Of a stretch of 64,000 nucleotides of DNA, positions 37,764-47,279 are shown in pieces; the first letter of the stretch is position 1; the number at the start of each line of letters is the position of its first letter. Below the pieces are notes generated by a model. That model ran no database searches and had not been told where the DNA came from. It was given only the letters and a program-made list of their open reading frames with translations. The DNA comes from Arsukibacterium indicum (lineage in GTDB: Bacteria; Pseudomonadota; Gammaproteobacteria; Enterobacterales; Alteromonadaceae), in NCBI RefSeq assembly GCF_019100565.1, contig NZ_JAHRID010000002.1, positions 186,001 through 250,000 of the forward strand. Direction: 5' to 3'. Made by a program: the position numbers and the translations under genes.

Positions 37764-38780
37764 TTATTTCTGCAGTCTGGCAATAAAGTAATCTTTTATC
37801 TTTCTGACATCTTCGGCCGATAAATTACCGAGAATATGCTGCTGATGCTCCGGAATATATGAGCCTGGATCGATCTCCTGCTTAAATAAATAGTGATCAA
37901 ACATACAACGCCAGGCATCACGTTGTTTTTGAGTTAAGTTGCGCATTGCCAGCAAAGCGATATTCAAACTATCAATAGCGCTGGGTGAAACCGCGCCCGG
38001 TGCAGAAGAACCATTCCACCAGTAATTCATTAATCCATTCACTTTTTCCAGTGATTCAACATGATGCCACCAGAGCATGGGAATAAAAATGGCGTCACCT
38101 GGCCCTAGTTCAACACTGTAGGCCTCAGCCAGAGCATGCTTGTACAGTGGATAACGTTCATGATCAGGTGTGTTCAGATCCACCAGACTGGTGGGTGCAC
38201 CCGCCGGGGTGAAGTTGAGTGGGCCGGGGTACAGATGACACGTTTGTTCAGGAGGAAACAGAATAAATCGACGACGGCCAGCAACAACACAAGCAATGTT
38301 ATCTGAGCCATCGTAATGAGCACTGACGATGCCTTCATTGCCAATCCAGAGCCGTGGCTCCAGGTTAGCGAAAAAGTCGGACCGGTTTTCATTAACCAAC
38401 CCGGGTAAAATATCGCTGATAACGGCGTTCTGCATCGAAATAGCGGGATAAAGGTCTCTTTCGACCAGCTCTAACAAACGACCTAAGAATAAGTCGACCC
38501 GCTCTTCACCACTTAAATAGTTTATATCGGTCAAGTCATCGTTGTAATAAAACCGCTTATTGGCAGAGGGCGGTGCCACCACCATTTTGGCCTTTTTACC
38601 GGTATAAAACTGAGTCAGATAAGCAACAAAATCAGCGGGCGACTTGTTGGCAGCCGCAACTATTGGCCAATCTTTAGCGAAACCACGAAGCACTATCGGC
38701 TGCTGCGCCGGCGCAATCTGCTCAAAAAAATGTGCTGCACTGATTGTCGAAAATTCTGCAATAGTTTTGAATGTTGTCAT
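37764..38780 (-). CDS. Cupin-8 / JmjC-like protein (first copy)
   Basis: 338 residues, clearly a tandem duplicate of the next gene (shared VLRGFAxDWPxVAAANKS, ELGPGDAxFIPMLWWH). Metal-binding residues are His155 and Asp157 in AHYDG and His239 in WWHHVES; the basic AGRRRF strand follows the first pair. The fold is that of Fe(II)/2-oxoglutarate hydroxylases such as FIH and the bacterial cupin-8 family. A soluble cytoplasmic protein is predicted. It lies 58 bp after the first halogenase gene, with AGGC 7 nt before its ATG. Confidence 0.88.
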   Translation of the reverse strand: MTTFKTIAEFSTISAAHFFEQIAPAQQPIVLRGFAKDWPIVAAANKSPADFVAYLTQFYTGKKAKMVVAPPSANKRFYYNDDLTDINYLSGEERVDLFLGRLLELVERDLYPAISMQNAVISDILPGLVNENRSDFFANLEPRLWIGNEGIVSAHYDGSDNIACVVAGRRRFILFPPEQTCHLYPGPLNFTPAGAPTSLVDLNTPDHERYPLYKHALAEAYSVELGPGDAIFIPMLWWHHVESLEKVNGLMNYWWNGSSAPGAVSPSAIDSLNIALLAMRNLTQKQRDAWRCMFDHYLFKQEIDPGSYIPEHQQHILGNLSAEDVRKIKDYFIARLQK

Positions 38781-38838
38781 GGACTTGCCTGCACACCTTT
38801 CGCATTGATTACGTTCTGGTTTTTATCAGTTAAGCTAC

Positions 38839-40374
38839 TTATCTTGTTACTTGGGCCGGACAATGCGCCTGAATATAATCATGATGGCCTGGCATTTTCA
38901 TCACCGTAGCGCGGATATTCTGCACATTTTCAATTAGCGTATTGGCTAAGCTATGCTTGTCAAAAGCATCCAGTAACGGGTGATACTTTTGCGGGCGTAT
39001 TTTCATCCCCTCTAAAATAGAGCACCAACTATCAGTAGAGAAAAACTGGCCGGGGGTATGCTCTATCTGCCCTCTTTTTCGAAACAATGCTATTTTTTCT
39101 TCTAACGACTCTGGTAACGGCATATTCTGACACCAACGCCAGAATTCAGTATCATCCCGACCCGACGTACAGTAATGCAAAACAATAAAATCGCGGATTT
39201 CCAGATAATCAGCATCGATTTTTTGATTAAATGCGAGTTCAGTGTAGGAGTCAAAATCCCTGTCAGGAAAATGTTTTATAAAATGGATTAAGGTTTTATA
39301 TACCAGATGAATTGCTGTCGATTCCAGTGGTTCTAAAAACCCGCCGGCCAGTCCCAGAGCAAGACAGTTGTTATGCCATATTTTCGTTCGCTTACCTGTT
39401 ACAAAAGGAATAATTCGGGGCTCATTCAGTAAGGTGCCGCTCAGCCGGCTCAGTAAGGTATTAACAGCTTCGTCATCGCTGGTAAACTGACTGGCAAACA
39501 CATAACCATTACCTGCGCGGTGTTGTAATGGGATCTTCCAGGCCCAGCCAGCATTAAGAGCAGTGGCGATAGTATAAGGAACCGGCTTACCAACATTCTC
39601 AGTCTGGACAGCAACAGCGCGGTTACAGGGCAAATAATTTGACCAGTCTTCAAAGCCAACGTCCAGTGCCTGCGCAATCAGTCGCCCACTAAAGCCGGTG
39701 CAGTCAATAAAGAAATCGCTGTTAAGCTTAACGCCATTATTCAGCGTCAGCCCCGAGATAAAGCCGTTGGGATCAACATCGACGTTTTCTACCGTTGCTT
39801 CTATTCTGGTTACCCCACGCTTTATGGCAAGCTGGCGTAAATATCGCGCCACCAGCACCGCATCCAGATGGAGTGCATGAGCATAGCTTGATAATACCCA
39901 GTTTTCAGGCTGCGGCGGGCGCAGCATAAAGCGCTCATTTTCGGCCATAATAGCGGCGGCAGAATGGTCAAGCCATTGGGTTTGGCCGCCATCGGCCAGC
40001 GACTTTAACCAGGCCTGATAAAAATCAAAGCCGTTAATATCTTTGCCAACCCGGCCAAACGGGTGAAAATAATTTGCTCCCGGCGTCAGCCAGTCATCAA
40101 AACGGATACCCAGTTTAAAGCTGGCGGAGGTCGCCTGAATAAATTCTTGCAGATTAATCTGGCAGACCTGCAGAAAATCCATAATTGACGGTACTGTCGA
40201 CTCGCCAACGCCAATACTTGCAATATCAGCGGATTCAACAACAGTGATCTTAATATTACTGCCCCTCAGTGCACTGCAAAGTAAGGTGGCCGCCATCCAG
40301 CCAGCCGTGCCCCCGCCAACAATACAAATGGATGCTAATGATTTCTGCGATAGGTTCTGCGATGATTTGTGCAT
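38839..40374 (-). CDS. Flavin-dependent tryptophan halogenase family protein (first in island)
   Basis: 511 residues from the ATG at 40374 (a TTG at 40395 would add seven). FAD motif GGGTAGW at residues 20-26, catalytic lysine Lys87 in SASFKLGI, signature WAWKIP, and GGFLEPLESTAIHLV. It resembles the third halogenase of the island more than the second. It follows the TonB-dependent receptor on the same strand, but a strong hairpin terminator lies between them, so expression may be partly uncoupled. The substrate is unknown. Confidence 0.9.
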   Translation of the reverse strand: MHKSSQNLSQKSLASICIVGGGTAGWMAATLLCSALRGSNIKITVVESADIASIGVGESTVPSIMDFLQVCQINLQEFIQATSASFKLGIRFDDWLTPGANYFHPFGRVGKDINGFDFYQAWLKSLADGGQTQWLDHSAAAIMAENERFMLRPPQPENWVLSSYAHALHLDAVLVARYLRQLAIKRGVTRIEATVENVDVDPNGFISGLTLNNGVKLNSDFFIDCTGFSGRLIAQALDVGFEDWSNYLPCNRAVAVQTENVGKPVPYTIATALNAGWAWKIPLQHRAGNGYVFASQFTSDDEAVNTLLSRLSGTLLNEPRIIPFVTGKRTKIWHNNCLALGLAGGFLEPLESTAIHLVYKTLIHFIKHFPDRDFDSYTELAFNQKIDADYLEIRDFIVLHYCTSGRDDTEFWRWCQNMPLPESLEEKIALFRKRGQIEHTPGQFFSTDSWCSILEGMKIRPQKYHPLLDAFDKHSLANTLIENVQNIRATVMKMPGHHDYIQAHCPAQVTR

Positions 40375-40443
40375 AGTACAACCGTCTTTTTTCAACCACT
40401 ATAAGCGCCTTTATGACTGAAAGTTACTACGAGCAGTCAAAAA

Positions 40444-40479
40444 TAATTGAACTGCGCCATGTTGCCATGGCGCAGTTCA
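40444..40479 (-). terminator. Strong intrinsic terminator between TonB-dependent receptor and halogenase operon
   Basis: A perfect 14-bp stem (TGAACTGCGCCATG paired with CATGGCGCAGTTCA) around a 4-base loop. On the minus strand it is followed by ATTATTTTT. It sits 25 bp after the receptor stop codon and 70 bp before the first halogenase start, so it should end or attenuate receptor transcripts. Confidence 0.8.
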
Positions 40480-40503
40480 GGCGGCTACTGCTGTCATCAT
40501 TAA

Positions 40504-43500
40504 TCAGAAAACAGCACGAACAGTCAACGCATACCGGCGATCTGTGGTGAAGGTAAAGGCATCCGTTTTTGTACCCTCCTGGTTTTGCTGATACTGTGTT
40601 TCGGTATCAGTTCCCAATACGTTGTTAACCTGCAACCCCACTTTGATGTTGTCGTTGATAGTGTAAAACAAACTCGCATCCATCATTCCCTGAGCCTTAG
40701 AGTAGGCCGGAACAAACTCTTCAGACTCCCGCAGTGTTAACAGGTATTCTGAACGCCAGGTATACGCCAGACGAAACGCGAAATCATCATTTTCATACAT
40801 GCCGACAATATTGACATTCTGATCAGAGTATCCCTGTAGTGGCAGGCCGGTAAACTGTCTGAAAGTATTGCGGTTATCACTGATCGGCACACCAGCACCA
40901 TTAAACTGAATTGGCCGGGTCGGGTTAGTATTCGGATCTTCCAAACCGTTCTGATCAATATAGGTATAGTTAAATTGCATACCTAAACCACTCCACATCC
41001 CCGGTAACATATCGTAAAACTGGGTATAAGAAAGCTCATAACCACGAATCGTTCCTGAGCCGGTATTATCAGGCCCGTAAGCCGACACCGGATAGGACGT
41101 GCCATCAACCTCAACCTCGGTCGAAAATTGTTTATTGCGGATTATGTTTGACAGTCTTTTGTGAAATAAACCAAGTGTCAGTGAACCCACCTGTGAGAAA
41201 TACCACTCTGCGGTCAGATCCAGGTTAACAGATTCTTCCGGCTCTAAGAACGCATTGCGGGCATTGGCACTGATTTCAATATTTGTCAGGTCAACTGTAG
41301 GGTTGGTTGCTTCATCTTTGCCTTCATCCGGGTTCTGATATACCTCTTGATAATCCAGGCTAATTACCATTTTATTGGCCGCATCAACCAGACTTGGGTA
41401 ATACAACCCTTTCGAGGCGCCGAATCTGACAATAAAATCTTCAGTTATACCAAAATTCAGATTTAAGCTTGGCAGTACGGTCGTGTAGTCAGTACCGTCG
41501 ATGGTACTGGCAAAGCTCTCACCTGACGCCAGGGCAAAAATACTGGGGTACTGATTCTGCATCACCTGATAAAGCGAACCCGTCTCGTCGGTACCGCGGC
41601 GGGACGTGGCAGGTAAACTGATCCCGCCGGTAGATTGCAGTTTATAGTTAACATAGCGCAGACCGACGTTACCAGAAATGTAAACGTCAAGCTTATCAAT
41701 TTCAAAGTCGCCACGGACATAAAATTCGGTACGCTCGGTGTTGCTTGAACTGATATGACGCGGTGCAAAATGACTGAACACCCGATCAGCTAAGTCTTCA
41801 TAAGGTAGTGCACAACCGCCACTGCCATCCATTGCGGTGCCTTGGGCAATCCAGCTACCGCAGCCATCACGTAAGGTCTGGACGTAATTTTCTGCCAGGT
41901 TCATCTGCGGAAATAAAAAGCTATCGTAAGGGCCAACCAGAGTATTGCCGTTATTATGGTCCGAGAAATCAATACGGTCGTAAAGCTCCGGCACTACTTG
42001 CGGCGAAGCATTGTAAGATGCCTGGGCATTCCACGGTGTACCCAGCGCCTGCCAGCCTTCATAGTCGGTATTGCGAACTGTCAGCTCCTTTTCAGAATAA
42101 TATAGTCCGGCTTGTATTTTGGTAAAGGTACCGGCAAGTTTGTACTCAACATCCAACTGCAGCGTGTCTGAGTTGGCCTCATTATGCTCTTCCTGCTGCA
42201 TACCATTAGAGATCCGCAGAATAGGGTTAGTATTCGGCTCTACGTCTGCGGGGTTCGAGGTATTTTCATTCAGATACTCGATGGTGGGAGATGAACCACG
42301 CAAATCGAGAAAGAACGGCGCGTATTGCGCAGTCTGATTACCGTTAATTCGTGAGGTAACAGAGTTATTGTGGACGATCTGCTCTGAATCAACATGCTGA
42401 TAATCAACAACCACGGTTAAAATATCGGTCGGTTTAAACACCAGATTTAACGAGGTGTCTTCAACAGTACTTTCGTTGTAATTATAGCGGGAGCGAAATT
42501 GCAGCGGCAATTCCGGCTCATTTGAACGGCCAACACCGGAGGTCAGGTAGCCATTGTTGTCAACGGTCAGCGGCCGGCCCTGGTCGCCCTCATCGAACCA
42601 TTGAATCGCATTCGGCGCATAGGGCAAAAAGCCGCGATCACCCGATGCGATGACATACTCCCGCCAGGTTAACGAGGCATCAGAATTAATATGCTCTAAC
42701 GTCATCGTAATTTTCTCGTCAGCACTCTGCCACTGTAATGCTGCTGTCAGCCCCTGACGTTTACGATCATTTTCCGCAGTAGTCATAGTGTAGCTGGCGG
42801 GAGCATACCAGGTTACACCATCTGGCTGACCTTCTAATGCTTGTCCCTCAAATTCAGGAACATAAGCAGCCTGATCTTCCTGGGTATATTGAACGGTGTC
42901 TTCAAAGCCTGGTCCACAGGCACGCCAGTCTGCCGCACCCGGAATACAGGGATTCGAGTATAAACCGGCGACAATACCAGGGCTTGGTGTGCCCCACTCA
43001 TCATAAGAAAAGGTATCTACCGGGCCACGGCTGTGATAGTTACCCAGGCCAAAACCATCACCGCGGGTTCTTAGCTCTGAATCCGATACTGCAACCAATA
43101 ATCCAAACTTACCGGAATCTGTGTCCCAGTTATCAGAGAACAGTGCACTAAAGGAAGGTGTGGCCTCTTTGCGGTAATCACCATAATTTGCCTGCGCGCT
43201 GACTGCAAACATCCGTTCGTCAGAATCAAATGGCTTGCGGGTAATAAGATTGACGGTGCCGGAAATACCACCTGAAATAAGGTCGGCTGTCTGGTTTTTT
43301 ACTACCTCTACTGCACTTAGCAACTCGGCTGGAAAGTCTTCATAGCTTAAGCCGCCGTAGGGGTTGGCACTGAATGAATCACGGCCGTTAATTTCGCTGC
43401 GAACCCGGTCTAAACCACGAACCAGCACGCTGGTTCCCTCATCGGCGTAATGTTTTGGATCATCAGAAGAGGCAAAACGCTCTATGGTAACACCGGGTAA

Positions 43501-43809
43501 ACGTTGCAAGGCTTCAGTGACTGATTTATCCGGCAAAGCACCAATATCCGTGGCGGTAACCACATCTTTTACCGTGTCAGCATAACGCTTCAAATCCTGG
43601 GCTGATTGCATACTGCCCCGGATCCCTTTTACTTCAATTACTTCAACTGCTTCAGCATTTTTCTGGGCAATGACACCGCTGTCATTCTCAGGCAAAGTTT
43701 GTGCCGCCAGCCACATTGGGCTTATCCCCAGCAAAGCTGCAGAAATTGCCAGGCTTAACCGGGCCTTTTTAATTCCGCACTTGTTGTTCTCGCTCAGTAA
43801 TTCAGACAT
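40504..43809 (-). CDS. TonB-dependent receptor (TonB-Xanth-Caul type)
   Basis: 1101-residue outer-membrane transporter. A signal peptide (KKARLSLAISAALLGISPMWLAAQ) is followed by a TonB-box-like VEVIEVKG, the plug domain (DKSVTEALQRLPGVTIERF, SVLVRGLDRVRSEING, GGISGTVNLITRKPF), and a long beta-barrel ending in the aromatic RYALTVRAVF. The type is the large, carbohydrate- or peptide-associated receptor group of Alteromonadales, xanthomonads and Caulobacter. It is divergent from the GH20 gene. Operator-like elements in the shared promoter region match those upstream of the nearby rpiR gene. Confidence 0.93.
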   Translation of the reverse strand: MSELLSENNKCGIKKARLSLAISAALLGISPMWLAAQTLPENDSGVIAQKNAEAVEVIEVKGIRGSMQSAQDLKRYADTVKDVVTATDIGALPDKSVTEALQRLPGVTIERFASSDDPKHYADEGTSVLVRGLDRVRSEINGRDSFSANPYGGLSYEDFPAELLSAVEVVKNQTADLISGGISGTVNLITRKPFDSDERMFAVSAQANYGDYRKEATPSFSALFSDNWDTDSGKFGLLVAVSDSELRTRGDGFGLGNYHSRGPVDTFSYDEWGTPSPGIVAGLYSNPCIPGAADWRACGPGFEDTVQYTQEDQAAYVPEFEGQALEGQPDGVTWYAPASYTMTTAENDRKRQGLTAALQWQSADEKITMTLEHINSDASLTWREYVIASGDRGFLPYAPNAIQWFDEGDQGRPLTVDNNGYLTSGVGRSNEPELPLQFRSRYNYNESTVEDTSLNLVFKPTDILTVVVDYQHVDSEQIVHNNSVTSRINGNQTAQYAPFFLDLRGSSPTIEYLNENTSNPADVEPNTNPILRISNGMQQEEHNEANSDTLQLDVEYKLAGTFTKIQAGLYYSEKELTVRNTDYEGWQALGTPWNAQASYNASPQVVPELYDRIDFSDHNNGNTLVGPYDSFLFPQMNLAENYVQTLRDGCGSWIAQGTAMDGSGGCALPYEDLADRVFSHFAPRHISSSNTERTEFYVRGDFEIDKLDVYISGNVGLRYVNYKLQSTGGISLPATSRRGTDETGSLYQVMQNQYPSIFALASGESFASTIDGTDYTTVLPSLNLNFGITEDFIVRFGASKGLYYPSLVDAANKMVISLDYQEVYQNPDEGKDEATNPTVDLTNIEISANARNAFLEPEESVNLDLTAEWYFSQVGSLTLGLFHKRLSNIIRNKQFSTEVEVDGTSYPVSAYGPDNTGSGTIRGYELSYTQFYDMLPGMWSGLGMQFNYTYIDQNGLEDPNTNPTRPIQFNGAGVPISDNRNTFRQFTGLPLQGYSDQNVNIVGMYENDDFAFRLAYTWRSEYLLTLRESEEFVPAYSKAQGMMDASLFYTINDNIKVGLQVNNVLGTDTETQYQQNQEGTKTDAFTFTTDRRYALTVRAVF

Positions 43810-43944
43810 AGTTTAAGTCTCTTCTGTTCTTGTTGTTATCCATCCAGGCTGCCAACAAGCTTACTGCTGACATAGCCGTTACATTATTATCTTGCTCTTC
43901 CCGGTAAACCCGACATCACTACCAAATACGCCAGACTCAAATGT

Positions 43945-43980
43945 TACTTTGTACCATAGAGTTCAAAAAGTAAACATTAA
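43945..43980. promoter_or_regulatory. Shared bipartite element, copy A (receptor / GH20 promoter region)
   Basis: TACTTTGTACCAT, 9 bp, AAAGTAAACATTAA. The outer TACTTT and AAAGTA form an inverted repeat. The same element with the same spacing occurs at 51570-51605. It lies between the divergent receptor and hexosaminidase genes, overlapping where promoters are expected. Likely an operator for the RpiR regulator at 50633; binding is inferred. Confidence 0.7.
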
Positions 43981-44045
43981 TTAGCGAAAAAACAGCTTTA
44001 TATAGCATCTAATTCTAGACAAGCTTGCCGTTATTGCTTATTAAT

Positions 44046-47000
44046 ATGTTACCAAGTAACAACAGAAGCCCTTTTGTTATGCATTATGTAGGTTATTTTT
44101 TACTGCTAATCCTAAGCGCAACGCCGGCTTTCGCAAATACAGACTTACCCATTCTGCCATTTCCGGCAGAACTGACCCGCCAACAAGGCCAGTTTCAGCT
44201 TAGCAACGAGTTTGCAATCAGCCTGCCTGATAACAACTCCACACTTAGTGCAGCAACTGAGCGTTTTAAGCAGCGACTGAGCCAGCGGACCGGACTGAGT
44301 TTTAATGCTGAAGCCCCGCCTGTTTTACTATTACAGCTGACAGGACCTGAATCCTATGAAAAGGTGCCAGCGGCAGAGATGAATGAATACTATCAGCTGC
44401 GGGTAACGCCAGCTAAAATTGAGCTGCAAGCCCCGGCGACCACTGGCTTACTGCGCGGTCTGGAAACTTTACTGCAACTGGTCCGGATCACCGATGATGC
44501 CGTGACTATCCCGGCGCTGACCATAATCGACCAGCCCCGTTTTCGCTGGCGCGGCCTGCTACTGGACCCTGCCCGCCGCTTTTTGCCTGTGCCCACCCTG
44601 AAGCGTCAGCTGGATTTAATGGCGGCAGTAAAACTTAATGTGCTGCATTTACATTTAACCGATGATCAGGGCTGGCGCTTTGAATCATTGCGCTATCCCA
44701 GGTTACATGAGGTCGGTGGCCGCGACGGCTATTACACTCAGCAACAATTACGCGAGTTGGTGCAGTACGCCGCGCAGCGCGGTATCCGGATTGTGCCGGA
44801 GATAGACCTTCCCGGCCATACTACTGCACTGGGAGCAGCCTACCCTGAACTGATGGCCGCCCCCGGGCCTGCAACGCCAGAGCGACACTGGGGAGTACAT
44901 AAAGCCGTATTGGATCCCAGTAATGAACAGGTTTATATATTTCTTACTAATTTACTGGCTGAAGTTGCTGCAGTATTTCCGGATCGCTACCTGCATATCG
45001 GTGGTGATGAAGTGTTGCCGGATCACTGGCTGACTACGCCCCATATTGTTGACTTTATGCAACAACAGCAGCTGCCCAATGCGCCGGCACTACAGGCGTA
45101 CTTTAACAACCGGTTGCAAAAAATTGTCCAGCAACTTAACAGGCAGATGATTGGCTGGGATGAGGTGCTGGACGACAAGCTGCCAGGCTCGGTACTGGTG
45201 CAATCATGGCGAGGCACCGAATCGCTGGCCAACGCCGCCCGGGCTGGCCATCAGGCTATTTTGTCGACCGGTTATTATCTGGATCAGCCGCAATTTGCCA
45301 GCTATCACTATCGCAATGACCCATTGCCCGAACCCGTTGCAATGCCAGAACTTAGCACACTGGAGCATTGGTCAGCCTGGCAATTTCAATTCAACCGCAA
45401 GCGAGGCAGCGCGATCAGCGGACAGTTACTGCTGTTGCATATGCGCGATGGCAGCAGTCAGGCCTTATTACAATTTACAGGGCGTCAGCCGCAACTGCTA
45501 TCGCAATTTACCATTAATGCCAATCAGCTACATTTTTACACAGACAGCTGGATGGGACCGTTACAGGGCAGCTTTATCACCGAAATGAGTACCTGCAATA
45601 TACAGCAGCCGTCAGCCTTACACGGCCAACTGTTGGTTGGTAATGCGTTTTATCATGTCCGTGGCCATCCGGTTGCTCTGCAGCAACCAGCCAGCGTGCC
45701 ACTGCCTTTTCAGCTGCCTCAGCAGCAACTGGATGCCGCCAGTGAGGCCAGAATTATCGGCGGTGAAATTGCATTGTGGGGCGAACTGGTAACGCCAGAC
45801 AATATTGATATCCGGCTTTGGCCCAACGGCTTTGCTGTTGCCGAGCGGCTATGGTCAGCAGCCAGCTTGCAGGATGAGCAAAACCTGTACTGGCGGATGC
45901 AACAGCGGTTTGACCAGCTGACAGCTGACAACATTTTACAGACGGTAGCACAGCAACAGCAGGGGCTCAGCTTGCTTGCCGGCCCGGCCAAGCTGGCCGC
46001 ACTGACCGTGCTTAGCCAGACCCTGGAGCCTGGCCACTACTATCACCGGCTGCATGAAAAATCGGTCGCCGGTGCTTATCATGCTGATGAGCCGCTAAAC
46101 CGGCTGGTCGACTTTCTTAGGGCTGAGCATCCGCAAATGCGCCAATTTACCCGGCAGACAGCAGGTTGGTTGGCAGACGAAAACCCGGACACGCTGGCCG
46201 CACTACTAAACCAGTTACAACAATGGCAGCAGGCTGCTGAGGCATTAACAGCTGTTGATAAGCCTGCATTAGTTTCGCTGGCCGGGCAGGTGGCAGCACT
46301 TAGTCAGTCGGGGCAACTACTGCTTAACCGTATTCAACAGCAACAGCCGCTGACTGCAGCAGAACGCAAGTTAATCAGTGGGCAGCTGGCGCAGGGAGCC
46401 ACACTTCAGCAGGAAATGATCATAGCACTGCACCGGCCGCTGCAAAAGTTGCTGGAATTCGCGCCGCACAGCGAGGTTTGGCTGGCACCAGACACTTTTG
46501 CGCCGACCATTGAGGGGCCGGCTGTAGACAGCAAAGGCAACTTGTACGCCGTAAATTTTGCCGTTGAAAGCACTATAGGTAAAGTTACGCCGGGCGGTAA
46601 CGCATCGCGCTATCTTAGCCTGCCGAAGGGCAGTATTGGCAATGGCATAGTGTTCGATAAAGCAGGTGCAATGTATATTGCTGATTATACCGCTCATAAC
46701 ATCTGGAAGTATCAGCATAACCAGCTTAGTGTTCACGCCCATAACAGTGCCATGCATCAGCCAAACGACCTGGCTATACTCGACAATGGTGTGATCTTCG
46801 TCAGCGACCCTGACTGGGCAAATAACAGTGGCCGGGTGTGGCGGATTGCCCCTGATGGCAACAGCAAGCTGGTGGCCGAAATGGGCACCACTAATGGTAT
46901 TGCTGTCAGTCCCGACCAGCAGTACCTGTATGTCAACGAGAGTGTGCAGCGCCGGATCTGGCGTTTTAATATTAATTCCGACCACAGCCTGAGTAATAAA

Positions 47001-47249
47001 CAGTTAATTGCCCGCTTCAGCGATTATGGCCTGGATGGCATGCGGGTTGACCGTGATGGCAATCTGTTTGTGGCACGCTATGGCAAAGGTACGGTGATAA
47101 AACTCAATAGCAACGGTACACTTTTGGCCGAATACCGGCTGAATAACCTATTGCCTACTAATGTCAGCCTGAATAATGATGAAACGTTGCTGTATGTCAC
47201 AGTGCAGCAATGTGGCTGCATAGAGCGGATCCCCCTGACTTTTGACTGA
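44046..47249 (+). CDS. GH20 beta-N-acetylhexosaminidase fused to an SMP-30/gluconolactonase-like propeller
   Basis: 1067-residue exported protein. After a signal peptide (HYVGYFLLLILSATPAFA) come a GH20 N-terminal domain and the catalytic barrel, with the Asp321-Glu322 pair in HIGGDEV and LHLHLTDDQGWR. The barrel is interrupted at about residues 425-560 by a beta-rich insert before GGEIALWGE. A helical stretch follows, and from about residue 820 an SMP-30/NHL-like propeller (GPAVDSKGNLYAVNF, NGIVFDKAGAMYIADY, QPNDLAILDNG). GH20 enzymes remove terminal GlcNAc or GalNAc. The propeller may act on lactones or only bind. Start is unclear: 44046 or 44079. It is divergent from the TonB-dependent receptor. 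Confidence 0.88.
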   Translation: MLPSNNRSPFVMHYVGYFLLLILSATPAFANTDLPILPFPAELTRQQGQFQLSNEFAISLPDNNSTLSAATERFKQRLSQRTGLSFNAEAPPVLLLQLTGPESYEKVPAAEMNEYYQLRVTPAKIELQAPATTGLLRGLETLLQLVRITDDAVTIPALTIIDQPRFRWRGLLLDPARRFLPVPTLKRQLDLMAAVKLNVLHLHLTDDQGWRFESLRYPRLHEVGGRDGYYTQQQLRELVQYAAQRGIRIVPEIDLPGHTTALGAAYPELMAAPGPATPERHWGVHKAVLDPSNEQVYIFLTNLLAEVAAVFPDRYLHIGGDEVLPDHWLTTPHIVDFMQQQQLPNAPALQAYFNNRLQKIVQQLNRQMIGWDEVLDDKLPGSVLVQSWRGTESLANAARAGHQAILSTGYYLDQPQFASYHYRNDPLPEPVAMPELSTLEHWSAWQFQFNRKRGSAISGQLLLLHMRDGSSQALLQFTGRQPQLLSQFTINANQLHFYTDSWMGPLQGSFITEMSTCNIQQPSALHGQLLVGNAFYHVRGHPVALQQPASVPLPFQLPQQQLDAASEARIIGGEIALWGELVTPDNIDIRLWPNGFAVAERLWSAASLQDEQNLYWRMQQRFDQLTADNILQTVAQQQQGLSLLAGPAKLAALTVLSQTLEPGHYYHRLHEKSVAGAYHADEPLNRLVDFLRAEHPQMRQFTRQTAGWLADENPDTLAALLNQLQQWQQAAEALTAVDKPALVSLAGQVAALSQSGQLLLNRIQQQQPLTAAERKLISGQLAQGATLQQEMIIALHRPLQKLLEFAPHSEVWLAPDTFAPTIEGPAVDSKGNLYAVNFAVESTIGKVTPGGNASRYLSLPKGSIGNGIVFDKAGAMYIADYTAHNIWKYQHNQLSVHAHNSAMHQPNDLAILDNGVIFVSDPDWANNSGRVWRIAPDGNSKLVAEMGTTNGIAVSPDQQYLYVNESVQRRIWRFNINSDHSLSNKQLIARFSDYGLDGMRVDRDGNLFVARYGKGTVIKLNSNGTLLAEYRLNNLLPTNVSLNNDETLLYVTVQQCGCIERIPLTFD
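44047..44061. promoter_or_regulatory. Palindrome TGTTAC-CAA-GTAACA at the GH20 gene start
   Basis: A perfect 6-bp inverted repeat with a 3-bp centre. It overlaps the ATG at 44046, or lies in the leader if translation starts at 44079. The same GTTAC-N3-GTAAC core recurs at 51522-51534 upstream of rpiR, supporting a common regulator. Confidence 0.6.
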
Positions 47250-47279
47250 GTTAGGAGTGGTCCCCCACAGGTATGCTGA

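Noticed and set aside
46371-46985. 204-codon minus-strand frame inside the GH20-SMP30 gene
   Set aside because: Lies opposite a clear coding propeller; no recognisable domain.
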